Part shown: positions 49,287 through 58,125 of the stretch, one piece after another
Position numbering within the stretch: the first letter of the stretch is position 1
Layout of the letters: the number at the start of each line of letters is the position of its first letter
NCBI GenBank assembly: GCA_050693875.1
Contig: JBOGWP010000159.1
Span: forward strand, 8,642 to 72,641
Reading direction: 5' to 3'
DNA from: JBOGWP01 sp050693875
GTDB taxonomy: Bacteria > Actinomycetota > CADDZG01 > JAHWKV01 > JBOGWP01
Length of the DNA: 64,000 nucleotides
Program-made: the position numbers and the translations under genes
The notes under the pieces: model-generated
The model's input: only the letters and a program-made list of their open reading frames with translations
What the model was told of the DNA's origin: nothing
Database searches by the model: none

Positions 49287-50635
49287 AGGGGACGGCCGCA
49301 GTTCCTGAACCAGGAGCGAGCGGGGCGGGCCTCGGGAGAGGTGAGCCCGCGAGACGCGTCGCGGTTTGGGGAGCATGGCACCTCGGGGCGGTTGTCGGTG
49401 CGGGGCTGGCGAGCCTGGGCCACCAGGTGACGCTCACCGACCTGGATGACGAGGTCGTGACGAAGCTTCGATCCGGAAGGCCGGCCGTGCACGAGCCGGG
49501 CCTCGAGGATCTCCTGCGAGAGCAGCGATCCGCCGGGCGACTGGAGGTGGCGGGCTTCGCCGACCCGTCGCTCGGTGGCGCCGAGTACACCGTGATCGCG
49601 CTGGACGTGGCCATCGACGATGAGGACCGAGCGGTGCTCGACGGGGTACACGATCTCGCCGACGCGATCACCCATGTGGTCACCGGAGAGACCTTGCTCG
49701 TCGTCATGAGCCAGGTTCCGGTTGGGACGAGCGATTGGCTCGCCGAGCGGGTGGCCGCCGGCAGCGGGGCGAGCGTCTTCGTTGCCCATGTCCCCGAGAA
49801 CCTGCGGCTGGGAAGCGCGCTCGCCACGTTCTTCCGCCCAGACCGCATCGTCGTCGGAGCCGACGACGACCGGACCCTGCGACGCGTCTCGGAGCTGTTC
49901 GCCGGGCTGCACTGCCCAGTGGTGAGCATGAGCGTGCGCAGCGCAGAGATGGCGAAGCACGCCCTCAATGCTTACCTTGCGACCTGTATCAGCTTCATCG
50001 GCGAGGTGTCGGAGCTCTGTGAACAGGTGGGGGCAGATGCGATCGATGTGGCGGCAGCGATGCGCCTCGACCGACGCGTCAGCCCACATGCTCCGCTTGC
50101 CCCCGGCCTGGGATACGCCGGAGGGACGCTCGGGCGCGACGTCCAGTCGCTGCGCCGCCTGGGGAGTGACAACGGGGTTGCGACGGAGCTCATGGACGCG
50201 GTCATGTCGGTGAACCGTCGCAGGATCGTCACGCTGGCCGAGAAGGTGGCGAGCGCCGCCGCCGATGGGAGCAAAGCTGTGGCCCTCCTGGGCCTGACCT
50301 ACAAGCCGGGAACCGATACCCTTCGAAGGAGCCAGAGCCTCGAGCTCGCCCGCCTGCTCGTCGACAACGGCATGTCCGTGCGTGGCCACGATCCGATGAT
50401 CGGCTCCCAACCGTCGTCGAAGCTCGGCTTTCCCGTCTTTGGCGAACCCTATGAGGCTGCAGCAGGGGCGGAGGTCGCGGTATTGATGACCGAGTGGCCC
50501 GAGTACCGGCAGCTCGATCTCCACCGTCTTGCATCCCTGATGGCCCGACCCGTTCTCATCGATCCGGGCGGGTTCCTCGACGAAGCGGCGGCCCGGGCCG
50601 CCGGCTTTCGTCGGCGTGTCCTGGGCAGGGCGTAA
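49274..50635 (+). CDS. UDP-glucose/GDP-mannose dehydrogenase homologue without catalytic Cys
   Basis: A 453-residue protein of the nucleotide-sugar dehydrogenase family. The Rossmann strand is R-V-A-V-W-G-A-W-H-L-G-A-V (28-40) with W-H-L in place of the usual G-Y-V. V-P-E-N-L-R-L-G (E175), E-M-A-K-H-A-L-N-A-Y (K228, N232) and the dimer helix are conserved. The active-site loop, normally G-G-S-C-F-P-K-D, reads G-G-T-L-G-R-D (283-289), so the thioester Cys is Leu286. It probably cannot catalyse the full four-electron oxidation. The TTG start overlaps the transaldolase gene by 13 bases. Confidence 0.8.
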   Translation: MDVLKGTAAVPEPGASGAGLGRGEPARRVAVWGAWHLGAVVGAGLASLGHQVTLTDLDDEVVTKLRSGRPAVHEPGLEDLLREQRSAGRLEVAGFADPSLGGAEYTVIALDVAIDDEDRAVLDGVHDLADAITHVVTGETLLVVMSQVPVGTSDWLAERVAAGSGASVFVAHVPENLRLGSALATFFRPDRIVVGADDDRTLRRVSELFAGLHCPVVSMSVRSAEMAKHALNAYLATCISFIGEVSELCEQVGADAIDVAAAMRLDRRVSPHAPLAPGLGYAGGTLGRDVQSLRRLGSDNGVATELMDAVMSVNRRRIVTLAEKVASAAADGSKAVALLGLTYKPGTDTLRRSQSLELARLLVDNGMSVRGHDPMIGSQPSSKLGFPVFGEPYEAAAGAEVAVLMTEWPEYRQLDLHRLASLMARPVLIDPGGFLDEAAARAAGFRRRVLGRA

Positions 50636-50651
50636 GCCCGGCGGTGGACTG

Positions 50652-51512
50652 ATGCGGCTTCGAGGGCGCACCTGCGTGGTGACCGGGGGAGGGAGGGGCA
50701 TCGGCCGGGCCATCGCGGAGGCTTTGGCGGGCGAGGGGGCCAACCTCGCCCTGTGCGCGAGATCCGCGGATGAGTTGGAGGCGACGGAGCGCCTGCTGCG
50801 CAGCCGGCACGGCGTCGGGACCCTGAGCCGGACGGTCGACGTCTCCGATGAAGCAGCTGTTCGTCGTTTTGCGGACGAGGTCCTCGCGCAATTCTCGCGG
50901 GTCGACCTGCTCGTGAACAATGCCGGGACATACGGGCCGGTCGGCCCTCTGACCGAGGTCGACATCGCGGGGTGGGTCGGGTCGGTATCGGTGAACCTCT
51001 TCGGTGTCGTCCATGCGATCCGGGCGTTCGCGCCGGCGATGATCCGGCGGGGGGAAGGGCGGATCATCAACGTCGCCGGTGGAGGTGTGGGGGGACCGAA
51101 CCCGCCGATCAATGTGAGCAGCTACACCTCCTCGAAAGCTGCCGTGGCCTGCCTGACCGAGACGATTTCGCGCGAGCTGGCCGCGTACGGGATCGCGGTG
51201 AACGCCCTGGCTCCCGGAGCCGTCGGCACTCGATTGATCGATTCGGTCATCGAGGCGGGCCCGGAGCTGGCCGGGACCGAGCTTTACGAGCGCACCGTCG
51301 AGCAGCGCGCCTGCGGCGAACCGATCGAGCGGGTCGGGGAGGCGGCCGTCTTGCTGGCGCTGGCCCCGACGCCGCGTCTCACCGGAAAGCTCCTCAGCGT
51401 GAAGTGGGACGATCTCGAGCGTGTCGTGCAGGAGGGCGAGAGTCTCAACCGGACCTCGATGTACGCCCTGCGACGGATCGATGGCGTCCTCTTCGCGGAA
51501 CAGCCGCACTGA
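50652..51512 (+). CDS. Short-chain dehydrogenase/reductase
   Basis: A 286-residue classical SDR: V-V-T-G-G-G-R-G-I-G-R-A (NAD(P) loop), L-V-N-N-A-G-T-Y-G, I-I-N-V-A-G-G and S-S-Y-T-S-S-K-A-A-V with the catalytic Tyr-x-x-x-Lys. The catalytic Ser is usually three strands before and probably lies in the A-G-G-G stretch, where Gly replaces it, so activity may be altered. The C-terminal 30 residues are extra. It lies in the middle of the sugar-gene run and probably reduces or oxidises a sugar intermediate. Confidence 0.85.
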   Translation: MRLRGRTCVVTGGGRGIGRAIAEALAGEGANLALCARSADELEATERLLRSRHGVGTLSRTVDVSDEAAVRRFADEVLAQFSRVDLLVNNAGTYGPVGPLTEVDIAGWVGSVSVNLFGVVHAIRAFAPAMIRRGEGRIINVAGGGVGGPNPPINVSSYTSSKAAVACLTETISRELAAYGIAVNALAPGAVGTRLIDSVIEAGPELAGTELYERTVEQRACGEPIERVGEAAVLLALAPTPRLTGKLLSVKWDDLERVVQEGESLNRTSMYALRRIDGVLFAEQPH

Positions 51513-51518
51513 TCGACG

Positions 51519-52478
51519 GTGAGGATCGTCGTCACCGGTGTCGCCGGATTCATCGGCTCGAACCTCGCCGATGCCCTCCTCGCCCGGGGAGACGAGGTGG
51601 TTGGGCTCGACAACTTCTCCACCGGAACGATGCGCTTCCTCGAGCGGGCGCGAGGATCGGCGAAGTTCGAGCTGGTCGAGGTGGACCTCTACGAACGGCC
51701 TCAGGTGCTCGCCGACGTGTGCCGCGGGTCCGACGCGGTCTTCCACCTCGCCGCCAATGCCGACGTTCGCTTTGGGTGGGAGGCCACGGACCGGGACATC
51801 AAGCAGAACGTCCTCGTCACCCGCCATGTGCTGGAGGCCACCCGTGCCTCGGGCGTCCCCAGACTGCTGTTCTCGTCAACCGGGTCCGTCTATGGAGAAG
51901 CGCCGGTGATTCCCACGCCCGAGGACTGCCCCTTCCCGGCGCAGACCTCTCTGTACGGAGCGTCGAAGCTGGCCGCGGAGGGCCTGATTTCGGCGTATGC
52001 CGAGGCCGGCGTGGTGTCCGCGACCGTGTTCCGGTTCGTGTCCATCCTGGGTCCGCGGTACACGCACGGCCACGTGGTCGATTTCGTGGCTCAGCTCCGA
52101 CGCGATCCGACGACCCTGCGCGTCCTCGGGGACGGACGGCAGCGGAAGAGCTATCTCGACGTGACCGACTGCGTCGCCGCGATGCTCTTGCTCCTGGAGG
52201 CGGATCACCGCTACGAGGTGTACAACCTCGGCGTCGATGCGTACTGCACGGTCGACGAATCCGCAGGGTGGATCGCCGAGCGCCTGGGAGTTACCCCCGT
52301 CCTCCGGCACACGGGGGGCGACCGCGGTTGGGTGGGCGACAACCCCTTCATCTATCTCTCGACGAATAAGATGCGCAGCGCCGGCTGGTCGCCCGCCTAC
52401 ACCATTCGTGACGCCGTGGAGCGGACCGTCGACTATCTCCTGCAGAACGAGTGGGTTCTCGAAAGGGCAGTGGTCTGA
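51519..52478 (+). CDS. NAD-dependent nucleotide-sugar epimerase/dehydratase
   Basis: A 319-residue extended SDR: I-V-V-T-G-V-A-G-F-I-G-S-N-L, G-L-D-N-F-S-T-G (the adenine-ribose loop), F-H-L-A-A-N-A-D-V, S-S-T-G-S-V-Y-G, S-L-Y-G-A-S-K-L-A-A-E and F-R-F-V-S-I-L-G-P-R. This is the pattern of UDP-glucose 4-epimerases. The loop R-R-D-P-T-T-L-R-V-L-G-D-G and R-K-S-Y-L-D-V-T-D also fit. The GTG start follows the SDR stop by six bases and the next gene starts at the stop. The exact sugar is unknown; C4 epimerisation is most likely. Confidence 0.88.
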   Translation: MRIVVTGVAGFIGSNLADALLARGDEVVGLDNFSTGTMRFLERARGSAKFELVEVDLYERPQVLADVCRGSDAVFHLAANADVRFGWEATDRDIKQNVLVTRHVLEATRASGVPRLLFSSTGSVYGEAPVIPTPEDCPFPAQTSLYGASKLAAEGLISAYAEAGVVSATVFRFVSILGPRYTHGHVVDFVAQLRRDPTTLRVLGDGRQRKSYLDVTDCVAAMLLLLEADHRYEVYNLGVDAYCTVDESAGWIAERLGVTPVLRHTGGDRGWVGDNPFIYLSTNKMRSAGWSPAYTIRDAVERTVDYLLQNEWVLERAVV

Positions 52479-53462
52479 GTGGCCATCGGGGTGGCGGTGA
52501 TCGGGTGCGGGCTCATCGGGAACAAGCGCATTGCCGCGCTTCCGCAGGGGACGCGGCTCGTGAGCGTAACGGACCTCGACCGCTCCCGCGCCGAGAAAGC
52601 CGCCGCCCTGGTGCCCTACGAGGTGCAGGTCGCCGATTCCGCGGAAGAGGCGGTTGCGGCCGACGGCGCCGACCTCGCCGTCGTGGCGGTGGTCCACGCC
52701 GACCTCGCCGCCGCCACGCTTGTGGCGCTCGAGGCGGGGTGCCACGTGCTCGTGGAGAAGCCCGGGGGCCGTGCGCTCGAGGATCTGGAGGTCATCCAGG
52801 AAGGAGCGGCCCGCTCGCGGCGCCGGGTGCGGGTGGGCTTCAATCATCGCTTCCATCCCGGAGTGCTCAAGGCTCGGGAGCTGCTTCGTGGAGACGATGC
52901 GGGGGAGTTGATCTACGTTCGAGCGAGATACGGGCACGGCGGCAGGCCAGGCTATGAGTCGGAGTGGAGGAGCAACAGGGAGGTCTCGGGAGGAGGGGAG
53001 CTGCTCGACCAGGGAATGCACCTGATCGATCTCACCCGCTTTCTGATCGGCGACGTCGACCTGGCCTTCGTCGAGCTCCGAACCGACTTCTGGAAGACCT
53101 TGGTGGAGGACAACGCCTACCTTGCCCTCCGTCCCCGCGCCGGAGGTTTCGCCTGGCTGCACACCTCGTGGACCGAATGGAAGAACATCTTCTCGCTCGA
53201 GATCGCTCACGCGCGGAGAAAGATCGAGATGTTCGGGCTGGGGGGGAGCTACGGGACCGAACGCCTGACCTGCTACCAGATGCTTCCCGAGATGGGACCT
53301 CCCGCGACCACCGCCTGGGAGTGGCCGCAGCCAGACCGGTCATGGGCCCGCGAGCTGGAGGATTTCATCTCGACGCTTCGGGACGGGACCGAGGGGATCG
53401 GGGCGGAGCCAGCGGACGCGGCCGCGGCGTTCGCCATCGTCGAGGAGGCCTACGAGACATGA
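52479..53462 (+). CDS. Gfo/Idh/MocA-family sugar oxidoreductase
   Basis: A 327-residue NAD(P)-dependent oxidoreductase: V-A-V-I-G-C-G-L-I-G-N-K (dinucleotide loop), V-L-V-E-K-P-G-G-R (the E-K-P motif with catalytic Lys), and G-G-E-L-L-D-Q-G-M-H-L-I-D, where the conserved His/Asp pair lies. These enzymes act on the 3-, 4- or 6-position of sugars, often in nucleotide-sugar pathways. GTG at 52479 overlaps the previous stop (TGAGTG) and the next gene starts by ATGA. Function within the heptose set is not clear; the Cys-less dehydrogenase and this enzyme may act in sequence. Confidence 0.88.
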   Translation: MAIGVAVIGCGLIGNKRIAALPQGTRLVSVTDLDRSRAEKAAALVPYEVQVADSAEEAVAADGADLAVVAVVHADLAAATLVALEAGCHVLVEKPGGRALEDLEVIQEGAARSRRRVRVGFNHRFHPGVLKARELLRGDDAGELIYVRARYGHGGRPGYESEWRSNREVSGGGELLDQGMHLIDLTRFLIGDVDLAFVELRTDFWKTLVEDNAYLALRPRAGGFAWLHTSWTEWKNIFSLEIAHARRKIEMFGLGGSYGTERLTCYQMLPEMGPPATTAWEWPQPDRSWARELEDFISTLRDGTEGIGAEPADAAAAFAIVEEAYET

Positions 53463-54439
53463 TCATCGCGAGGACGCCGCTCCGCATCTCGCTCGGCGGT
53501 GGGGGGACGGACCTTCCCTCCTACTACCGGTCGGCAGGTGACGGATTTCTCGTTGCCGCCGCGATCACCAAGTACATCTACATCGCGATCAACCAGAACT
53601 TCGACGACGACATCCTGCTCAAGTACTCGGCGATCGAGCGCGTGAAGGAGGTGGACGACGTCCGGCACCCGCTGTTTCGAGAGGCCCTCCGGCTGACGCG
53701 CACGCGAAACAGGGTGGAGATCTCGTCGATGGCCGACATTCCGGCAAATACCGGGTTGGGCTCGTCGGGCAGCTTCACCGTCGGCCTGCTCAAGGCTCTC
53801 CATGCCTACCAGCACTCGGTCGTCTCGAATGCGCAGCTCGCGGAGCAGGCGTGTCACATAGAGATCGACAGGCTCGGAGAGCCGGTCGGCAAGCAGGACC
53901 AGTTCATCGCGGCGATGGGAGGCGTCACCGCATTCGAGTTCCGAGAGGACGACTCGGTCGAGATCTCGCCGGTGCCGATGGCGCAGTCCACGCGGGACCG
54001 GCTCGAGGAGAACCTTCACCTCTTCTACACCGGGATGACGCGCTCGGCCGGATACATCCTCGCCGATCAGGACCAGAAGTCGAAGGCAAGCGACGCCGGA
54101 ACCAAGGACAACCTCGACCAGGTGAAGCGCATCGGGCGTGAGAGCTTCGACGCGCTCCGGGACGGCAACCTCAAGTGGTTCTCTGCCCTGATGTCCGAAC
54201 AGTGGGAGCTCAAGAGGGCGCGCTCGCCGAGTGCGACCAACCGCCAGATCGACGAGTGGATCCGAACGGGTCTGGAAGCAGGAGCCGAGGGCGGGAAGCT
54301 GGTCGGTGCAGGTGGGGGCGGATTCCTCCTCTTCTACTCGGAGCACAAGGCGGACCTTCGTGAAGCGATGTCCGCCCTCGGGCTCCCGGAGGTGCGGTTC
54401 CGCTTCGACTACGAGGGAACGAAGCTGGTGGTGAGCTGA
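53459..54439 (+). CDS. hddA: D-glycero-alpha-D-manno-heptose 7-phosphate kinase-like GHMP kinase
   Basis: A 326-residue GHMP-family kinase: A-R-T-P-L-R-I-S-L-G-G-G-G-T-D-L (motif 1, 5-19), I-P-A-N-T-G-L-G-S-S-G-S-F (motif 2, ATP loop, 94-106) and K-L-V-G-A-G-G-G-G-F-L-L (motif 3). The R-T-P-L-R-I-S-L-G-G-G-G-T-D start is typical of HddA/FKP-like sugar kinases. It phosphorylates the anomeric position of D-glycero-D-manno-heptose 7-phosphate. It overlaps the oxidoreductase gene by ATGA and precedes hddC by two bases, the natural order kinase-guanylyltransferase. Confidence 0.9.
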   Translation: MIIARTPLRISLGGGGTDLPSYYRSAGDGFLVAAAITKYIYIAINQNFDDDILLKYSAIERVKEVDDVRHPLFREALRLTRTRNRVEISSMADIPANTGLGSSGSFTVGLLKALHAYQHSVVSNAQLAEQACHIEIDRLGEPVGKQDQFIAAMGGVTAFEFREDDSVEISPVPMAQSTRDRLEENLHLFYTGMTRSAGYILADQDQKSKASDAGTKDNLDQVKRIGRESFDALRDGNLKWFSALMSEQWELKRARSPSATNRQIDEWIRTGLEAGAEGGKLVGAGGGGFLLFYSEHKADLREAMSALGLPEVRFRFDYEGTKLVVS

Positions 54440-54441
54440 GC

Positions 54442-55146
54442 TTGTACCCCGTTGCCGTGCTCGCCGGGGGGGTGGGAAGCAGAATCGCGCCGATCAACGA
54501 CAGCGACCTCCCCAAGGTGCTCCTTCCCGTTGCCGGTCGGCCCTTCATCGACTACAAGCTGACCACCCTGGCTGCGGCGGGGGTCGACCGCGTCGTACTG
54601 CTGGTGGGCCACCGGTCGGAGCTCGTCGAGCGCCACGTCGGAACGGGAAGTCGCTACTCCCTTTCCGTGACCTACGCGTTCGACGGCCCGCAGCTTCTCG
54701 GCACGGGCGGCGCGCTGCGACGGGCCCTGACCCAGCTCGGCGAGATCTTCTGGGTGACCTATGGAGATACCTTGCTGACGGTGCCGATGAAGGAGGTCGA
54801 GGAGAGCTACCGGGCGAGCGGATTGAGAGCGCTCATGACCGTCCTCCACAACCGCGATCGCTGGGACCGGAGCAACGTCGCCGTCGCCGACGGGATGGTC
54901 GTTGAGTACCGGAAGGGGAGCGCGCTCGGCACGTTCGAACACATCGACTACGGGATGAGCATCTTGCCGATCGCCGCCTTCGAGGCCTTTCCGCCCGATC
55001 GGGCCTTCGATCTGGAGGAGGTCCTCTCGGGTCTCGTCGCGGCGCGAGAGCTCGCTGCATTCGAGGTCCAGGAGCGCTTCTACGAGATCGGGACGCCGGA
55101 GAGCTACGCGGAGACCGTTGCGTTCTTCTCGACCACCATGCGCTAG
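54442..55146 (+). CDS. hddC: D-glycero-alpha-D-manno-heptose 1-phosphate guanylyltransferase-like enzyme
   Basis: A 234-residue nucleotidyltransferase: V-A-V-L-A-G-G-V-G-S-R-I-A-P (loop), L-P-K-V-L-L-P-V-A-G-R-P-F, L-L-G-T-G-G-A-L-R-R-A-L and V-T-Y-G-D-T-L-L (metal Asp). The size and the short loop fit HddC and other GDP-heptose or GDP-mannose-like synthetases. It follows hddA by two bases, starting with TTG, and would complete GDP-D-glycero-alpha-D-manno-heptose. The E-Y-R-K-G and Y-E-I-G-T-P-E-S-Y sites are also conserved. Confidence 0.88.
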   Translation: MYPVAVLAGGVGSRIAPINDSDLPKVLLPVAGRPFIDYKLTTLAAAGVDRVVLLVGHRSELVERHVGTGSRYSLSVTYAFDGPQLLGTGGALRRALTQLGEIFWVTYGDTLLTVPMKEVEESYRASGLRALMTVLHNRDRWDRSNVAVADGMVVEYRKGSALGTFEHIDYGMSILPIAAFEAFPPDRAFDLEEVLSGLVAARELAAFEVQERFYEIGTPESYAETVAFFSTTMR

Positions 55147-55166
55147 TCACCGGGATTCCTATTGAG

Positions 55167-58055
55167 GTGGTGAGAGAGGACGAGGCGTCGCCGCCGCCAA
55201 TCGAAGCGCCTGGCCGGACAGCACGGCGTGCCCGAGGAGGCCGCCTCGGGCTGGTGTTGGCTCTCGCCGTGGTCACGTTGCCGTTCTTCCAAGTGGCGTT
55301 TGAGGGGAAGACCTTCAGCGCCGACGGCTTCGTCCCCGGCGTCAACGGCTTCGATCCCGTTCCCGGCACCCCCAAGGTCCCGCTGGAACAGCGCTGGATC
55401 GACCCGGGGGCATCCGCTTGGCAATTCGAGCCGTGGGCCGAAGTCGTTGGGAGGATGCTCCACCAGGGTGATGTGCCGCTCTGGAACCCGTGGCAGGCGC
55501 TGGGGACGCCGCTCGCCGCCGCAATGCAGCCTGGGGTCTTTGACCCTCTCCTCGCACCGGTTCGGATCTGGCCTTCGCAGCTCGCTTGGGACCTCTCGCT
55601 CATCGCCAGCATCCTGCTCGGCGCAGCCGCGGCGTACGGGTACGCCCGCCTCCTCGGCCTTTCGTGGCCGGCATGTCTGACCGCGGCCGCCGGCTTCCTC
55701 CTCTCCGGCTTCTTCTTGACCTACACGAACAACCACTTCTTCCGGTCGTACCTCTATCTTCCAGTTCTGCTGTCCGCGGTCGAGCTGCTTCTTCGGTCTC
55801 GTCGTGCGATGCCCGTTGCCCTGCTCGCGCTGGCCGTCGCGGGAAACCTTGTCGTGGGGATGCCGGAGGCATCGTTCTTCGTCCTCTCGGCGACCGGCGC
55901 CTACGCGTTGTTTCGGATTCTCGTCGGACCCCTCGAGAGCAGCCGATGGAACGTCGTTCTGCGGATCACCGGAGGGGTCATCATGGGGGTCGCCCTGGCC
56001 TCCCCGCTCCTGTTCGCCTTCCTCGAATTCGTGACCCGCTCCTTCAACATCCATGCGGCAGAGCGCCCCGGCGTCAGGATCGACTCGCCATGGACGCCCC
56101 TCGTTTGGGCTCTTCCGCACGTCCAGGATGTCGTGAGGAACTGGAACGGAGTCGCTGTCTTCGCGCTGGCAGTGGTGGCAGTCTTCTCGATCGGGCGGAA
56201 CCGGCGTCGTGTCGCATGGTTCTTCCTCGCCCTCGTCGGACTACTGACGCTGAAGATCGTCGGAAGCCCACTCGTGCAGTGGATCGGCCGCCTGCCGCTC
56301 GCGGAACTCGTGATCTTCCCGGTCTTCGCCCTACCCGTCGTGTCCTTCGGGTTGGTCATGCTGGCGGCGATCGGTGTGCAGGCAGTGATCGATGGCGCGA
56401 CGAACCGACGACCCTGGCTCCACGCTTCGGCAGTTGCACTGCTGCTCGCCTCCGTGCTGGCGCTCGCCGCAGTGGCCGCTCCGGCCGGCAAGCGTCGCGG
56501 TGAACCCGCGGTCCCGATCCGGGCGGCACTACCCGCTGTTGCCGGTTCTTCGCTGGTGATTGCTGGGCTGCTGGTCCGGCGGGGGCGCGCCGGGGGGCTT
56601 CTGGTCGCCTCGGGCGTGATCGTGGAGCTCCTCCTCCTGGCGCCCAGGGGAGGATACCTCGACCGCTACGACCCCTACCATCCTCCCGCGTGGCTCGAGC
56701 GGCTTCGACAGGATGCCGCCATCCACCCCAATGGGCGGATGTATGGGTACGACGGGAAGCTGTACCCGAACACGGCCGGGGTGTTCGGCTTGTACGACAT
56801 CCGTTCGCTCGACGCCCTCTACGTCGACCGCTACATGGCCTACATGCGGGCGTTCGTCGAGCCCGAGGTTCGCGACCGATTCACCGGGGTCCCCGCGGAC
56901 CAATGGACGCCGCCGCATGTTCGTGACAACCCGATGTTCGACCTCCTCGGTGTCCGCTACCTCGTCACGAGCGGGACAAGGCCGTGGAGTCGTGTGATCG
57001 AGGAGATCTTCGAACGGCGCGAATCCAACCCCGCGTTCCGCCCCGCCGTCTTCGACATCCGTGGGGACCGCAGGCACGTGCTGTTCCTGCACAGCACCCA
57101 GGAGGTGGCCTATCCGGTGGAGACGATGCAGCTTGCTCGAGTCCGGTTCGGTTATGCGGTCGATCCCTCGGCGTGGAGCGACCCGACCGCGGACGGCGTC
57201 GCCCTGTCCTTGAGTGCGGTAGGCGGAGACGGAAAGAGGCGCCAGGTCTGGGAGGGTGAGTACGTGCCGCGCAGCGACCCCGTCCTCCCGGAATGGCGAG
57301 AGGCGGAGATCGACCTCTCGAGGCTTTCCGGGCCGATCACCTCGCTCGTTTTCAGGACCGACGCGAGAGGCAACGGCGCCCACGACTGGGCCGGCTGGGC
57401 CGAGATCCAGCTGCTCGACGCGGGGGGGAAGCCGATCTCTGATGACGGGCTGCGAGAGGTCGCGCGGTTTCACGACGCTGCCGTCTTCGGCTGGGATCGG
57501 GCCTTGCCGAGGGCGTTCCTCGTCGGGCGCGTGCAGCCTGCTCGAGACCTCGATGATGCCCTCGAGCTGTTCCGCGCCCGGGGAAGGCGCTTCCCCGACG
57601 GTTGGGTGCAGGTGACGGAGTTCGATCCCCGGCGCGAGGCGGTGGTCGAGCGTTCACGGGAGCTGCCCGCGGCGCTCGTGACTGGACAGGGCGGAGGGGA
57701 TCCGCCGGGAACCGCCCGCATCCTCGCTTATTCGAGCAACCGGGTCGTGATCGAGACCGACGCTGCCAGGCCGGGACTCTTGGTGCTCACGGACACCTAC
57801 TACCCGGGCTGGGTGGCATCGGTGAAGGGCCGCGAGGCGCCGGTCGTTCCTACCAACGTGCTGTTCCGAGGCGTTCCGGTGCCCGCCGGCCGCTCGCTGG
57901 TCGTGTTGAAGTACCAGCCTGGACCCTTCCGAGTCGGGACGGTTCTGGCCACCATCTCTCTGCTGGCACTTCTCGCGTTCGTGCTCGGAGACATGGTGGT
58001 CCATCGGCGGCAGACGTCCCTGGACCGCGTGCCATACGCGGGTAGGCGCGGCTGA
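55167..58055 (+). CDS. YfhO-like polytopic membrane protein
   Basis: A 962-residue protein with about ten N-terminal helices (residues about 25-490), a large extracytoplasmic domain (about 495-905) and one final helix (T-V-L-A-T-I-S-L-L-A-L-L-A-F). The first loop contains F-E-P-W-A-E-V, P-L-W-N-P-W-Q-A-L-G-T-P-L-A, the P-L-W-N motif of YfhO-family GT-C-like proteins, which transfer sugars to lipoteichoic or other glycans. T-N-N-H-F-F-R-S-Y-L-Y-L-P follows. The extracytoplasmic part has Y-D-G-K-L-Y-P-N-T-A-G and D-T-Y-Y-P-G-W, both family features. It probably decorates the glycan outside, using polyprenyl-linked sugar. Confidence 0.85.
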   Translation: MVREDEASPPPIEAPGRTARRARGGRLGLVLALAVVTLPFFQVAFEGKTFSADGFVPGVNGFDPVPGTPKVPLEQRWIDPGASAWQFEPWAEVVGRMLHQGDVPLWNPWQALGTPLAAAMQPGVFDPLLAPVRIWPSQLAWDLSLIASILLGAAAAYGYARLLGLSWPACLTAAAGFLLSGFFLTYTNNHFFRSYLYLPVLLSAVELLLRSRRAMPVALLALAVAGNLVVGMPEASFFVLSATGAYALFRILVGPLESSRWNVVLRITGGVIMGVALASPLLFAFLEFVTRSFNIHAAERPGVRIDSPWTPLVWALPHVQDVVRNWNGVAVFALAVVAVFSIGRNRRRVAWFFLALVGLLTLKIVGSPLVQWIGRLPLAELVIFPVFALPVVSFGLVMLAAIGVQAVIDGATNRRPWLHASAVALLLASVLALAAVAAPAGKRRGEPAVPIRAALPAVAGSSLVIAGLLVRRGRAGGLLVASGVIVELLLLAPRGGYLDRYDPYHPPAWLERLRQDAAIHPNGRMYGYDGKLYPNTAGVFGLYDIRSLDALYVDRYMAYMRAFVEPEVRDRFTGVPADQWTPPHVRDNPMFDLLGVRYLVTSGTRPWSRVIEEIFERRESNPAFRPAVFDIRGDRRHVLFLHSTQEVAYPVETMQLARVRFGYAVDPSAWSDPTADGVALSLSAVGGDGKRRQVWEGEYVPRSDPVLPEWREAEIDLSRLSGPITSLVFRTDARGNGAHDWAGWAEIQLLDAGGKPISDDGLREVARFHDAAVFGWDRALPRAFLVGRVQPARDLDDALELFRARGRRFPDGWVQVTEFDPRREAVVERSRELPAALVTGQGGGDPPGTARILAYSSNRVVIETDAARPGLLVLTDTYYPGWVASVKGREAPVVPTNVLFRGVPVPAGRSLVVLKYQPGPFRVGTVLATISLLALLAFVLGDMVVHRRQTSLDRVPYAGRRG

Positions 58056-58125
58056 CATACGTTGATGGGGCCCAGTGACGAAGAGGTTCGGGGTGCCGAG
58101 GCTATTCGTGAGTCGCGCCGCCAGC

